A DNA stretch of 64,000 nucleotides from Dyella terrae. GTDB lineage: Bacteria > Pseudomonadota > Gammaproteobacteria > Xanthomonadales > Rhodanobacteraceae. The notes beneath the pieces were generated by a model. It had not been told where the DNA came from. It saw only the letters and a program-made list of their open reading frames with translations, and ran no database searches. The position numbers were made by a program, and so were the translations under genes. Shown here one piece after another: positions 18,699-29,721 of this stretch (its first letter is position 1; each line of letters starts with the position of its first letter). Where the stretch lies: the NCBI RefSeq assembly GCF_004322705.1, contig NZ_SIZZ01000001.1:372001-436000 (forward strand). The letters are read 5' to 3'.

Positions 18699-19013
18699 AT
18701 GAGTTATGCAGTCATCAAGACCGGTGGCAAGCAGTACCGCGTGCAGCAGGGCGACGTCCTGCGTGTGGAACTGCTGAACGCCGAAGAAGGCTCCGCCGTC
18801 AGCTTCGACCAGGTTCTGCTGGTTGGCGCCGGTGAGTCGATCACCGTTGGTGCCCCGACCGTGGCCGGTGCCACCGTCAGCGCCACCGTGCGCAAGCACG
18901 GCCGCGCCGACAAGGTCCGCATCATCAAGTTCCGCCGCCGCAAGCACCACAAGAAGCAGCAGGGACATCGTCAGCATTTCACCGAAGTCGAGATCACGGG
19001 CATCAACGCCTGA
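18699..19013 (+). CDS. rplU: 50S ribosomal protein L21
   Basis: The 104-residue protein has the L21 N terminus [19 protein letters not shown], the central [20 protein letters not shown], and the C-terminal [19 protein letters not shown]-type basic block that binds 23S rRNA. The length is normal. It is the first gene of the rplU-rpmA pair, 20 bp before rpmA, behind a near-consensus promoter. Confidence 0.98.
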   Translation: MSYAVIKTGGKQYRVQQGDVLRVELLNAEEGSAVSFDQVLLVGAGESITVGAPTVAGATVSATVRKHGRADKVRIIKFRRRKHHKKQQGHRQHFTEVEITGINA

Positions 19014-19033
19014 TCAGCCGGAGTTAAATAGTC

Positions 19034-19291
19034 ATGGCACATAAAAAAGGCGTAGGTTCGTCCCGCAACGGTCGCGACTCGAACCCCAAGTATCTCGGCG
19101 TCAAGATCTACGGTGGCCAGGCCATCGAAGCCGGCAACATCATCGTGCGTCAGCGCGGCACCAAGTTCCATGCCGGTACCGGCGTGGGCCTGGGTCGTGA
19201 CCACACGCTCTTTGCGCTGGTCGACGGCACGGTCGAGTTCAAGACCCGTGGTCCGAACAACCGCAAGTACGTCAGCGTCGCCCAGGGCTAA
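19034..19291 (+). CDS. rpmA: 50S ribosomal protein L27
   Basis: This 85-residue L27 begins directly with [19 protein letters not shown], the flexible tail that reaches the peptidyl-transferase centre, so it needs no leader cleavage of the Firmicute type. [20 protein letters not shown] is the conserved core. It is co-transcribed with rplU and followed by a strong terminator. Confidence 0.98.
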   Translation: MAHKKGVGSSRNGRDSNPKYLGVKIYGGQAIEAGNIIVRQRGTKFHAGTGVGLGRDHTLFALVDGTVEFKTRGPNNRKYVSVAQG

Positions 19292-19311
19292 TCGCTCTGC
19301 CCGATGCAGCG

Positions 19312-19344
19312 AAAGCCCCGCTCGCGCGGGGCTTTTGTTTTTTT
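19312..19344 (+). terminator. Rho-independent terminator after rpmA
   Basis: A perfect 10-bp stem (AAAGCCCCGC / GCGGGGCTTT) with a 4-base loop is followed by TGTTTTTTT. It separates rplU-rpmA from obgE. Confidence 0.92.
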
Positions 19345-19359
19345 GAAGCTTAGTCATAG

Positions 19360-20544
<1,185 letters not shown>

Positions 20545-20590
20545 TACTTCGCGTTACCGTTTCCATCGCCGGCAGGAGCACCACTGACGC

Positions 20591-22060
20591 ATGAAGCTGC
20601 ATGACCGCATCGCCGGCTACCGTCGGCTGCGTGACCAGGCCCTGTGGCGGCTCCTCGCCGCCGATCACGCTCCCGAGCTGGTCGGCCTGCTGCAAACCCT
20701 GCTTCACGACGCCGATCGCCGCTTGCCGGCATCGGCGCTGCATGAACGCCTCCAGCATCACCTCGATGCCATCAACGCCTCGGACCTGCCGCGTGAGTTG
20801 CCGCGCACTGCGCCGGCCTACATCGCCCACTGGCTGTCCCAGGGCTTCCTTGAGCGCCGGCTGCCGGAAGGCGCCAGCGAGGAAGAGTACGAACTGTCCG
20901 CAGCCGCGGCGCAGGCGGTGCGCTTCATTGGCGGTCTGAGTGCCCGACGCCAGGCCGCCACGGAAAGCCGGCTTTCTCTGGTCATCCAGCAGGTGGCGCA
21001 ACTCGCCGAACAGACCGACACCGATCCGGCCTCGCGTCTGCAGGCCCTGCAGGCCGAACGCGACCGCATCGATGCGGAAATGGAGCGTGTTCGCAGCGGC
21101 AAGGTCGATGCGATCAACGGCCAGCGCGCGCTGGAGCGTACCCGCGAAATCATCCAGCTGGCCGACGAGCTGGTGGAAGATTTCCGCCGCGTGCGCGACG
21201 ATTTCGAAAGGCTCAATCGCGAGTTCCGCGAACGCATCATCGATGACGATGCGCAGCGTGGCGAATTGCTGGATCGCTTGTTCGAAGGCGTGGATGTGAT
21301 CGGCGAGAGCGACGCCGGGCGCAGCTTCCAGGCCTTCTGGAACCTGCTCAACAATGTCGAGCAGAGCATCCAGCTCGACAACGCGATGGAAACGCTTCTG
21401 TCGCGCAACTTCGCCCGACGCCTGCAACGCGATGAGCGCGTCCTGTTGCGCGGCTTTACTGGCGTGATGCTCGAGCGTGGCAGTCAGGTGCGCGATGTCA
21501 TGCAGCATTTCGTGCGTGGCCTGCGCGGTTTCGTGCAAAGTCGTGGCTATCTTGAGCAGCGGCATCTGAATCAGCTGCTGAAGCAGGCGCAAGCCGAAGC
21601 CCTGCAGTTGCGCGATGAAACGGCCGCGGGTCGGCGCACGCCATTCATTCTTCCGCTGACGTCGGCGCGATTGCGCTCGTTGTCGCAGTGGCGGCTCCAC
21701 GATCCACGCCATGCCAGGGTGGACGGGAACGTCGAGCGCAGCGGCGGCGCGATGATCTCGCTCGACAGCGTGGGCGAACTGGTCGCGCAGTCCGAAATCA
21801 ACTTCCGCGGTCTCAAGCGCGACATTCACGGCCTGCTGGCCTCGCGCGATCAGCTGTCGATTGCGCAGGTACTGGACGCGCATCCCGCCGAGCAGGGCCT
21901 CGGCAGCATCATCGGTTTCCTTTCGCTGGCGACGCGCCACGGTGTGGTGTCGGAAGGCGGGACGGAAGACGTTTCCTGGCAGGGCGGCGATGGACAGTGG
22001 CGACATGCCCGCATTCCGCTCGTGTGGTTCACCAAGGAAAAGCGACATGAACTTGCTTGA
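20591..22060 (+). CDS. DUF3375 protein: JetA/MksF-like kleisin subunit of an SMC-like complex
   Basis: The 489-residue protein is the DUF3375 family member that opens JetABC (Wadjet) and MksFEB condensin operons; it is the MukF-like kleisin linking the heads of the SMC-like ATPase. The helical N-terminal part ([28 protein letters not shown], about residues 87-115) is typical. Long helices follow (about 140-235, rich in [15 protein letters not shown] and [22 protein letters not shown]). The C-terminal half holds [16 protein letters not shown] and [37 protein letters not shown], suggesting a winged-helix region. Its stop overlaps the next gene by 14 bp. A weak AGGAG lies 14 bp before the ATG. 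Confidence 0.85.
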   Translation: MKLHDRIAGYRRLRDQALWRLLAADHAPELVGLLQTLLHDADRRLPASALHERLQHHLDAINASDLPRELPRTAPAYIAHWLSQGFLERRLPEGASEEEYELSAAAAQAVRFIGGLSARRQAATESRLSLVIQQVAQLAEQTDTDPASRLQALQAERDRIDAEMERVRSGKVDAINGQRALERTREIIQLADELVEDFRRVRDDFERLNREFRERIIDDDAQRGELLDRLFEGVDVIGESDAGRSFQAFWNLLNNVEQSIQLDNAMETLLSRNFARRLQRDERVLLRGFTGVMLERGSQVRDVMQHFVRGLRGFVQSRGYLEQRHLNQLLKQAQAEALQLRDETAAGRRTPFILPLTSARLRSLSQWRLHDPRHARVDGNVERSGGAMISLDSVGELVAQSEINFRGLKRDIHGLLASRDQLSIAQVLDAHPAEQGLGSIIGFLSLATRHGVVSEGGTEDVSWQGGDGQWRHARIPLVWFTKEKRHELA

Positions 22061-22715
22061 AGACGAGCGCATCGACGTGGTCGTTGAACCCGCGCCGGAA
22101 CCCGGGACGGGCTTGTTTGCGGGCGATACGGGCGTGCTGCCGGTCGAGGCGCGTCGTGCGCTGTGCCAGTTGCTCGCCGGTCCGAGCATCGATGCGATGC
22201 GCCAGGAGGCCCTCTGGGCGGCCTTGCAGCGCTTTGAAACCACCCTGCGTTCGCTGCTGAGCGAGATGTTCCTCGAACTGGTGATGGATCGCGAGGCGGG
22301 TATCGCCTTCGTGCGCCAGGCCGATACCGGCGAGCTTGATACGCCGGTCCTGCTGCGCAGCCACCCTCTGACTTTCATCGATACCGTGCTGCTGCTGCAT
22401 CTGCGCCAGCAGTTGGTAGAGGCCGATGCCCAGGGCGTGCGCGCGGTCGTGGAAGAGGCCGCGCTGGTGGATGCCCTGTCCGTTTACGAAAAGAACGTTT
22501 CCACCGATCGTGCCGGTTTCGCCAAACGCGTCGTCGCGGCGATCGGCAAGATGCGCGAGAACCGCGTGCTGGAACGCCTGCGTGGCAGCGAAGAGCGCTA
22601 TGAGGTGACTCCGGCCCTGAAGCTCATGTTCTCCGCTGAGGATGTGCTGGCGTTGACCCAGGTGTATCGCGAGCTGCGTGGCGAGACGGTCGTGGAGGAA
22701 TTGTCGGGTGAGTGA
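22047..22715 (+). CDS. DUF4194 protein: JetB/MksE-like subunit
   Basis: The 222-residue protein is the DUF4194, MukE-like partner that binds the kleisin and DNA in Wadjet and Mks complexes. [20 protein letters not shown] (about residues 32-51), the [35 protein letters not shown]-type winged-helix core, and the [18 protein letters not shown] block (about 104-121) are visible. The ATG at 22047 sits inside the end of the DUF3375 gene; the open frame extends further upstream only as an overlap. Its own end overlaps the GTG start of the ATPase gene by 8 bp, so all three genes are translationally coupled. Confidence 0.85.
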   Translation: MNLLEDERIDVVVEPAPEPGTGLFAGDTGVLPVEARRALCQLLAGPSIDAMRQEALWAALQRFETTLRSLLSEMFLELVMDREAGIAFVRQADTGELDTPVLLRSHPLTFIDTVLLLHLRQQLVEADAQGVRAVVEEAALVDALSVYEKNVSTDRAGFAKRVVAAIGKMRENRVLERLRGSEERYEVTPALKLMFSAEDVLALTQVYRELRGETVVEELSGE

Positions 22716-25700
22716 CAAGAAGAAGTCGGCCAAGAAGGCCGCAGGCAAGGCGGCAAAGAAGGCCGCTCCCGGCGCCCCGCGCAAATCAGGCTCGGCTGCC
22801 GTGAAGGTGGCGAAGCCCAAAGCCAAGCCGTCGAAAAAGGTGCCTGTCGCCAAAGCCAAGGCATCCGCGATCGTCAAGGCGAAAGCCCCTGAGGTTGCTC
22901 CGGTGATTGAAGCTGCGCTCGTCCCGGACGTGGCGCCCGCCGTCGTTGCCAAGCCGGCGCGTGCGGCCAAGCCCGTCGCCAACTCGCTGTTTCTTTCCGA
23001 TCTGCCCGATCCGCGCGACGAGCAGTTCCGTATGCGCCGCTTGCAGGTCTTCAACTGGGGCACCTTTAGCGGCCTGGTCGATGTACCGATTGCCGAGAAG
23101 GGGTTCCTGTTTGTCGGTCGCTCAGGCTCGGGCAAGTCGACCTTGCTCGATGCCATGTCGGCACTGCTGGTGCCGCCGAGTCTGGTGGACTTCAACGCAG
23201 CCGCTCGCGAAGCTGACCGCAGCGGGCGCGATCGCAGCCTCGCGTCGTATGTGCGCGGTGCCTGGGCTGACCAGCACGACAGCGATTCGGGCGAAATCTC
23301 GACGCAGTACCTGCGCAAGGGCACGACCTGGTCGGCGCTGGCGATGGAATACCGCAATGCGCTGGGCGAAGTGGTGTCGCTGGTGCGCCTGTTCTGGATC
23401 GCCGGATCGGGCTCTGCCGCTGCCGACGTGCGCAAGCACTACATGGTGTGCGAGCGGCCCTTCGACATCGCCACGGACATGCAGGGCTTCGATCTCGATC
23501 TGCGCCAGCTGAAGTCACGACTGGGTGACGACGTCCAGCACTTCGACGCGTTCGCCGGCTATGCCGAGCGTTTCCGTCGTTTGCTGGGCATCCAAAACGA
23601 CATGGCGCTCAAGCTGCTGCACAAAACGCAGTCGGCGAAGAATCTGGGCGACCTCAATCACTTCCTGCGCAACTTCATGCTCGAAGAGCCGCAGACCTTC
23701 GATGCTGCCGATCGCCTCGTGGCGGACTTCGGCGAGCTGGACGCGGCGCACAAGGCGGTCGTGCTGGCGCGCGAGCAGGTTGGCACCTTGTTGCCCGCGC
23801 GCGATGCCTACGAAGCGCTGATGACACTGCGGCGAACCACGGGCGAAATCCGTGAGCAGCAGCAGGGCGTGGACATCTATCGCGAACAGCGCCGCCTGAT
23901 GCTGCTCGATGGCCGTCTGGCCGAATTGCAGGTACAGGCGCAGGCTCTGGAAGGCGAGCAGTCGCAGCGTAAGCAACTGCTTGAGAATCACGACCAGCGA
24001 CTTGCCGACCTGGAGCGCCAGCGCCGCGAGCAGGGTGGTGATGCCGTCGATCAGCTAGAGCGCGAGCGCGAACACGTGCAGCGCGAGCGTGACGAGCGCC
24101 TGCGTCGCCGTACCCGCATCGAGACCGCATGCGCTGAGCTGGGCTGGACCCTGCCGGGCACAGCACGCGGCTTTGCCGAACTGGCGGGACAGGCGCGTGA
24201 GCTGATGTCAGGCGCATCCGGGCATGCCGCGTCGCTGGAAGAAAAAATGGACGCGCTCAAGCGCGACGGCGGTGCGGTGGCGCAACGCTTCGCGGCGGTG
24301 CGTTCGGAGATCGAAGCCCTCAAGCGACATCCGTCGAATATCCCGGCTCCCATGCAGGCCATGCGTGCGCGCCTGTGTCAGGACCTTGGCTGGTCTGAAA
24401 ACGCACTTCCATTCGTTGGCGAGCTTCTGCAGGTCAAGGATGAACACGCCGCGTGGCGCGGTGCCATCGAACGCGTGCTGCACGGGTTCGCCATGTCGAT
24501 GCTGGTGGACGAGCAGAGGCATGCGGAAGTCGCCGCGTGGGTGAACAAGACGCACCTCGGCGGCAAGCTGGTTTATTACCGCGTGGGCAAGGGTGACGCA
24601 TTCAGTCGTCATCGCCCCGACGCGCGATCGCTGGTGCACCGCCTGGCTGTGCGCGATCACGCGCATGGCGAGTGGCTGCAAGCGGAACTTGCGCGCCGTT
24701 TTGACTACGCTTGCGTCGATACCGCGGCGCAGCTTCGCAACGCCGATCGCGCCATCACGCGCGAGGGGCAGGTCAAGCATCCAGGCGACCGGTTCGAGAA
24801 GGACGACCGTCGTGCCGTCGACGACCGTCGTCACTGGATCCTTGGCTTCGACAATCGCGACAAGCTGTCGGTCTTCGAGAAAGAGGGTGCCGATCTGGCG
24901 GGCTCCATTGCGCGCAACAGCGATGCGCTTGGTGGGCTGCGCCAGGAGCGCGACAAGGGTGGCGAGCGTCGCCTTGCCGCGTCGACGGTGGCGCAGGCCG
25001 AGTGGGATGAGATTGACGTCGCGCCGAAGCTGCAGCGTATCGCCGATATCGAGGAGCGTCTGGCCGAGCTGGCGCATGGCGACGCAAGCCTCGCGCAGGT
25101 GGCGCGGCAGCTGGAGGACGAGCGTCGCCAGCGTCAGCAGGCGGCGATGGCTTTTGAGGAGTCCTCGGCAGAGCGCATTGCAGTGGAGCGCGAGCGACGC
25201 GGCCTCCAATCCCAGCGAGACGCTTGCGCCTCGCGTGTGGGTGCGATATCGCTGACGCCGGTACAGATGGAAGGCCTGCAGTCGAAGCTACCGTCCCAAC
25301 CGACGTTGTCGCTCGACAATATCGACAGCCAGTTCCGTACCCTGGAGCGCGGACTTCACGATCTGTTGAACGGTCAGGCGGCGCAGGACAACCGCCTGGT
25401 GCAGGCCGTCGAAGAGTGTTTCCGCACGTTCTGCCGCAAGTGGCCGCAGGACAGCGCGGATTTCACGCCGCGCATCGATTCGGTGGAAGGCTTCCTGGCG
25501 CGGCTTCGTCGCCTGGAGCTTGACGGCCTGCCCAAGCATGAGTCGCGCTTCTTCGAGCTTCTCCAGAGCCAGAGCAAGCAGGACTTGCTGGTGCTGCAGA
25601 AGCACATGACCGAGGCGCGTAAAGCCATTGGCCAGCGCATGGAAGAGGTCAACGAGAGTCTGGAGCGTGTGCCGTTCAACCGTGGCACGCTGCTGCAGAT

Positions 25701-26334
25701 CGAGGTATCCGATCGGGGCGTCCAGGATGTGCGCGATTTCCAGTCGCAACTGCGCGATGTGCTGATGCAGGGTGCCACGGAAGATCGCGAGCTGGCCGAG
25801 TCCCAGTTCGGCGTGCTTCGCCGCCTGGTCGAGCGTCTGGGTGCCGAGGATCCGGAGCATCGTCGCTGGCGCGAGCAGGTGCTGGACGTGCGCCTGCATG
25901 TGGAGTTTGTCGGCGTCGAAGTGGAAGCGGAAACGCGACGCCAGGTTGAGGTGTACCGCAGCGGTGCCGGCAAGTCCGGTGGCCAGCGCCAGAAGCTGGC
26001 GACCACCTGCCTCGCAGCGGCGCTGCGCTACCAGCTCGGTGGCGAAGACGGCCATCTGCCGCGCTACGCGCCGGTGGTGCTCGACGAGGCGTTCGACAAG
26101 GCCGACAACGAGTTCACCGCGCTTGCGATGAACATCTTCGAGAACTTCGGTTTCCAGATGGTGGTGGCAACGCCGCTGAAGTCGGTGATGACGCTGGAGC
26201 CATTCATTGGCGGCGCCTGCTTCGTCGACATCAATGGCCGCCACGATTCGGGCGTGCTGCTGATCGATTACGACGAGTCGGAGCGTCGACTTGCGCTGCC
26301 TGAGAAGGCCCGGGCGGAAAGCGCTGCGGCGTAA
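22708..26334 (+). CDS. MukB/MksB/JetC-like SMC ATPase with a basic N-terminal extension
   Basis: The 1208-residue SMC-like ATPase is the motor of the complex. Walker [10 protein letters not shown] lies at about residues 137-145, two long coiled-coil arms span about 350-520 and 720-1000, the ABC signature KSGGQRQKL lies near 1088, and Walker [12 protein letters not shown] near 1123. The DEAFDKAD form is that of MukB/JetC proteins. Residues 1-90 are an unusual Lys/Ala/Pro/Val-rich tail. GTG 22708 was chosen because GGAGG lies 9 bp upstream (22694-22698) and the next residues SDKKKS look like a true N terminus; GTG 22678 in frame is an alternative. No JetD nuclease gene follows; the next gene is rpsT on the other strand. 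Confidence 0.88.
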   Translation: MSDKKKSAKKAAGKAAKKAAPGAPRKSGSAAVKVAKPKAKPSKKVPVAKAKASAIVKAKAPEVAPVIEAALVPDVAPAVVAKPARAAKPVANSLFLSDLPDPRDEQFRMRRLQVFNWGTFSGLVDVPIAEKGFLFVGRSGSGKSTLLDAMSALLVPPSLVDFNAAAREADRSGRDRSLASYVRGAWADQHDSDSGEISTQYLRKGTTWSALAMEYRNALGEVVSLVRLFWIAGSGSAAADVRKHYMVCERPFDIATDMQGFDLDLRQLKSRLGDDVQHFDAFAGYAERFRRLLGIQNDMALKLLHKTQSAKNLGDLNHFLRNFMLEEPQTFDAADRLVADFGELDAAHKAVVLAREQVGTLLPARDAYEALMTLRRTTGEIREQQQGVDIYREQRRLMLLDGRLAELQVQAQALEGEQSQRKQLLENHDQRLADLERQRREQGGDAVDQLEREREHVQRERDERLRRRTRIETACAELGWTLPGTARGFAELAGQARELMSGASGHAASLEEKMDALKRDGGAVAQRFAAVRSEIEALKRHPSNIPAPMQAMRARLCQDLGWSENALPFVGELLQVKDEHAAWRGAIERVLHGFAMSMLVDEQRHAEVAAWVNKTHLGGKLVYYRVGKGDAFSRHRPDARSLVHRLAVRDHAHGEWLQAELARRFDYACVDTAAQLRNADRAITREGQVKHPGDRFEKDDRRAVDDRRHWILGFDNRDKLSVFEKEGADLAGSIARNSDALGGLRQERDKGGERRLAASTVAQAEWDEIDVAPKLQRIADIEERLAELAHGDASLAQVARQLEDERRQRQQAAMAFEESSAERIAVERERRGLQSQRDACASRVGAISLTPVQMEGLQSKLPSQPTLSLDNIDSQFRTLERGLHDLLNGQAAQDNRLVQAVEECFRTFCRKWPQDSADFTPRIDSVEGFLARLRRLELDGLPKHESRFFELLQSQSKQDLLVLQKHMTEARKAIGQRMEEVNESLERVPFNRGTLLQIEVSDRGVQDVRDFQSQLRDVLMQGATEDRELAESQFGVLRRLVERLGAEDPEHRRWREQVLDVRLHVEFVGVEVEAETRRQVEVYRSGAGKSGGQRQKLATTCLAAALRYQLGGEDGHLPRYAPVVLDEAFDKADNEFTALAMNIFENFGFQMVVATPLKSVMTLEPFIGGACFVDINGRHDSGVLLIDYDESERRLALPEKARAESAAA

Positions 26335-26440
26335 AACACGGCCTGTGGGCTGATCGTGCCGGGTGCCCGCGCATGCGGTCGCCCGGTGGATGGCCGCCCA
26401 CACGGGTCCATCAAAGACGCTGCCTGAGTACAGGCATGAA

Positions 26441-26464
26441 AAAGGCCGGCGAAAGCCGGCCTTT
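26441..26464 (-). terminator. Terminator of rpsT (probably also used from the SMC operon)
   Basis: A perfect 10-bp stem (AAAGGCCGGC / GCCGGCCTTT) with the loop GAAA is followed leftward by TTCATG. It lies about 30 bp past the rpsT stop. Rightward it is followed by CTCGTC, so it is weaker in that direction. Confidence 0.85.
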
Positions 26465-26495
26465 CTCGTCCAACCCGAGTCGCGTGGAAGCTGGC

Positions 26496-26759
26496 TTACG
26501 CCAGCTCGCGGATCTTCGCGTTGAGGCGGCTCTTATGACGAGCGGCCTTGTTCTTGTGGATCAGGCCGCGAGCGGCGTAGCGATCCATGACCGGCTGGGC
26601 AGCGGCAAACGCTTCAACCGCGGCAGCCTTGTCCTTGGCCTCAATGGCCTTGACGACCTTCTTGAGGGCAGTGCGCACCATGGAACGGGCGCTGACGTTG
26701 CGCAGGCGGCGCTGCTCGGACTGGCGCGCGCGCTTCTTCGCGGACTTGATGTTGGCCAA
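26496..26759 (-). CDS. rpsT: 30S ribosomal protein S20
   Basis: The 87-residue protein has the S20 layout: [20 protein letters not shown], then [22 protein letters not shown], then [22 protein letters not shown]. It binds 16S rRNA in the 30S body. It is transcribed on its own, away from murJ, from a good promoter at 26800-26829, and ends at a hairpin terminator. Confidence 0.98.
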   Translation of the reverse strand: MANIKSAKKRARQSEQRRLRNVSARSMVRTALKKVVKAIEAKDKAAAVEAFAAAQPVMDRYAARGLIHKNKAARHKSRLNAKIRELA

Positions 26760-26799
26760 GGTAGAACTCCGAAATCGTTGGGGTTGGAAAAAGGCGGTA

Positions 26800-26829
26800 A
26801 TTATGTGGTCAAAGTTGGCGCTACGTCAA
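26800..26829 (-). promoter_or_regulatory. Sigma-70 promoter of rpsT
   Basis: On the minus strand TTGACG (26829-26824) and CATAAT (26805-26800) are separated by 18 bp. Transcription would begin near 26793, about 35 bases before the ATG. Confidence 0.7.
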
Positions 26830-27017
26830 CCGCTTAGCCAATATTGGCCGCTCTGGCACCGGGCGTCGGCACGGCCGGGTCCCTGGAGGAAGCCTCGAAA
26901 TTGCCATGAGCGTGGCTGTCATCTTGCCCGGAGGGGCTGTCAAACTAGCGCCCTCGAAGGGGGCGTGGCACACCGGCTTCCCGCGCATTGTCCACCAAAG
27001 AAGGTTTTCGCGCTCGC

Positions 27018-28625
27018 ATGAAGTCCCCCAGCATGTTCCGAGGCCTGCTGTCGTTCAGCAGCATGACCATGGTTTCGCGCGTGCTCGGCCTGGTCCGCGA
27101 CATGTCGATCAACATGCAGTTCGGCGCCAGCGCGGCCACCGACGCCTTCTGGGTGGCATTCCGCATCCCGAACTTCATGCGCCGCCTGTTCGCCGAAGGG
27201 TCCTTTTCCACGGCCTTCGTGCCGGTCTTCACGGAGGTGAAGGAGAAGCGGACCCACGAAGACCTCAAGGTGCTGATGTCGCGTGTCTCAGGCACCCTGG
27301 GCGGCGTGCTGATGATCATCACCGCACTGGGTGTGATCTTTGCGCCCCAGGTGACGACGCTGTTTTCGCCCGGTGCCGTCGAAACCCCCGACAAGTTCGA
27401 GCTGACGGTCGACCTGCTGCGGCTGACCTTTCCGTTCCTCCTGTTCGTTTCGTTGACGGCATTGAGCGGCGGGGCACTCAACAGCTTCCATCGCTTCGGT
27501 CTCCCGGCGCTCACCCCGGTGATCCTCAACCTCTGCATGATTGGCGGCGCCCTGTGGCTGGCGCCGCGCATGCATACGCCGATCATGGCGATGGGCTGGG
27601 CGATCCTGGCGGCAGGCATCCTGCAGCTGCTGTTCCAGTTGCCCGCGCTGGCCCGGCTGGACCTGCTTACCTTGCCGCGCTGGGGCTGGAGCCATCCGGA
27701 CGTTCGTCGCATTCTCAGGTTGATGGTGCCAACGCTGTTCGGCTCGTCGGTGGCGCAGATCAACCTGCTGCTGGATACGGTCATCGCCTCGCTGCTGTTC
27801 GTAGGCTCGCAGAGCTGGCTGTCCCAGGCCGATCGCTTCCTGGAACTGCCGCTGGGCGTGTTCGGCGTGGCCCTGGGCACGGTGATCCTGCCGTCGCTGT
27901 CGCGCCATCATGTGGCGACGGACAGCGCGGGGTTCTCAAAAGCCCTCGACTGGGGGCTGCGTACGACGCTGATCATCGCCGTCCCGGCCATGTTTGGCCT
28001 GATGTTGCTCGCCGAGCCGCTCGTGGCGACGCTTTTCCAGCACGGTCGTTTCACGGCGTTTGATACCCGCATGGCAACGCTGTCGATTTCGGCGCTGAGC
28101 TTTGGTCTGCCGGCGTTTGCGCTGGTCAAGGTCGTGCTGCCGGCGTTCTATGCCCGCCAGGACACGCGCACGCCGGTTCGGGCCGGTGTCGCCTCGCTCG
28201 TGGCGAATATGGTCCTGAACGTGATTTTCCTGCTGCTGCTGTTTCGGCTCTGGGCGCCCGCCGAAGCGCGGCAGGGCAGCCTGCTTGATGGGCTCGCCAG
28301 CGTGCCGGGCCTGCACATGGCCTTGGGAATCGCCAGCGCCATCGCCAGCTATGTGAATCTCGGCCTGCTCTGGTACTGGCTGCGCAAGGCGGGCGTCTAC
28401 GAGCGTCAAGCCGGGTGGGCGCGCCATCTTGTGCGATTGGCGCTTTCCTGCGGTGTGATGATCGCCGTGCTGCTGGTCGGGCTCTGGGTCTGGCCGGAAT
28501 GGACGGATGTCTCCAAGTGGACGCGCATCTGGCATCTGGCCGTGCTGGTCGGCGCCGGTGGGCTGGCCTATCTGGGGACGCTGTTCGCAGCGGGCTTCCG
28601 GATGCGGGATCTGCGGGGCGTTTAA
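27018..28625 (+). CDS. murJ: Lipid II flippase MurJ
   Basis: The 535-residue polytopic inner-membrane protein flips lipid II to the periplasmic face for peptidoglycan synthesis. The N terminus SMTMVSRVLGLVRDMSINMQFGASAATDAFWVAFRIPNF-type block is the MurJ/MviN hallmark (about residues 14-52), with the Arg in RVLGLVRD and the RRLFAEGSFSTAFVPVF motif next. About 14 hydrophobic segments can be counted. ATG 27018 was taken as start; ATG 27033 and an in-frame start at 26988 are possible. It is divergent from rpsT and is followed 37 bp later by ribF, a typical murJ-ribF-ileS-lspA-ispH order. Confidence 0.96.
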   Translation: MKSPSMFRGLLSFSSMTMVSRVLGLVRDMSINMQFGASAATDAFWVAFRIPNFMRRLFAEGSFSTAFVPVFTEVKEKRTHEDLKVLMSRVSGTLGGVLMIITALGVIFAPQVTTLFSPGAVETPDKFELTVDLLRLTFPFLLFVSLTALSGGALNSFHRFGLPALTPVILNLCMIGGALWLAPRMHTPIMAMGWAILAAGILQLLFQLPALARLDLLTLPRWGWSHPDVRRILRLMVPTLFGSSVAQINLLLDTVIASLLFVGSQSWLSQADRFLELPLGVFGVALGTVILPSLSRHHVATDSAGFSKALDWGLRTTLIIAVPAMFGLMLLAEPLVATLFQHGRFTAFDTRMATLSISALSFGLPAFALVKVVLPAFYARQDTRTPVRAGVASLVANMVLNVIFLLLLFRLWAPAEARQGSLLDGLASVPGLHMALGIASAIASYVNLGLLWYWLRKAGVYERQAGWARHLVRLALSCGVMIAVLLVGLWVWPEWTDVSKWTRIWHLAVLVGAGGLAYLGTLFAAGFRMRDLRGV

Positions 28626-28662
28626 GCCCCGCGAGGCGCGTCACGCCCGCTATACTCCCGGG

Positions 28663-29616
28663 ATGATGAGACTTTCCAGGGATGTCGCCGGCCCGTGCCT
28701 GGCGCCCGGCGGCAGCGTCGTTGCCGTGGGTGCCTTCGACGGCTTGCATCGGGGCCACCAGGCCTTGCTTTCACAGGTGCGCGAGCGCGCCCAGGTGCTC
28801 GGCTGCACGCCCATGGCCGTAAGTTTCGAACCCTTGCCGCGTGCCTTTTTCTCGAAAGAACCCGTGGCGCGCCTGTCGAGCGTGCGCGAGAAGCTGCTTG
28901 GCTTCGCCGCGGCGGGCATCGACCACACGCTGCTGATGCGCTTTAACCAGGACCTCACCGCCATGTCGGCGGAGGATTTCGTCCGGCAGGTTCTGGTTGA
29001 CCGGCTTGGCGCCCGCGAAGTCTGGGTGGGCGGTGATTTTCGTTTCGGCCACAAGCGCGGCGGCGATGTCGCCATGCTCGAAGCCATGGGGCCGTCCTGC
29101 GGTTTTGTGGCGCGCACCATGCCGCCCGTTCTGCTGGAAGGCACCCGCGTCTCGGCGACGCGCGTACGCATGCTGCTCGCCGCCGGTGAGTTCGCGGGCA
29201 CGGCGCCGCTCCTTGGGCGCCCGTTTGTCATGGAAGGCAAGGTGGAATACGGCAACCAGCTGGGTCGCACGCTGGGCTTTCCCACCGCCAACATCCACCT
29301 GCGCGATCGCGTCAGTCCGATCCACGGAATCTTCGCCGTGCGCGTGGGCCTGGGCGAAAGCGAATGCAGCTGGCCGGCCGTGGCCAGCCTGGGCGTACGC
29401 CCGACTGTCAATCAGGTGCCGGAGCCGTTGCTGGAAGTCCATTTGTTCGATTTCGAGGGCGATCTCTACGGCCAGCGCATGGCGGTCGAGTTCGTGGCCA
29501 AGTTGCGCGACGAGATGAAATTCGACGGCCTGGATGCTCTGACCGCCCAGATGCATCTTGACGCCCGCCAGGCACGCGAGATTCTGGGCATGAATCCGCG
29601 TCTGGCCGAGGCGTAA
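28663..29616 (+). CDS. ribF: Bifunctional riboflavin kinase / FAD synthetase
   Basis: The 317-residue enzyme makes FMN and then FAD from riboflavin. The N-terminal FAD synthetase (nucleotidyl-transferase) domain shows VGAFDGLHRGHQALL (about residues 21-35, with an HxGH-like HRGH motif) and the VGGDFRFGHKRGGD block. The C-terminal riboflavin kinase domain (about 190-317) shows GRTLGFPTANIHL and the PTVN loop. Start: ATG 28663 or the next ATG 28666; the earlier open frame overlaps murJ. It precedes ileS by 105 bp. Confidence 0.95.
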   Translation: MMRLSRDVAGPCLAPGGSVVAVGAFDGLHRGHQALLSQVRERAQVLGCTPMAVSFEPLPRAFFSKEPVARLSSVREKLLGFAAAGIDHTLLMRFNQDLTAMSAEDFVRQVLVDRLGAREVWVGGDFRFGHKRGGDVAMLEAMGPSCGFVARTMPPVLLEGTRVSATRVRMLLAAGEFAGTAPLLGRPFVMEGKVEYGNQLGRTLGFPTANIHLRDRVSPIHGIFAVRVGLGESECSWPAVASLGVRPTVNQVPEPLLEVHLFDFEGDLYGQRMAVEFVAKLRDEMKFDGLDALTAQMHLDARQAREILGMNPRLAEA

Positions 29617-29721
29617 CGGCCTCAAATCCGGTAACGTTTGGGCTTTCGCCCGACCCCGGTCACCCCCATTGACGGCGACGGCCCACAGGCCGCGTCCTGA
29701 CTCCCCATTGGCACCCGAGCA

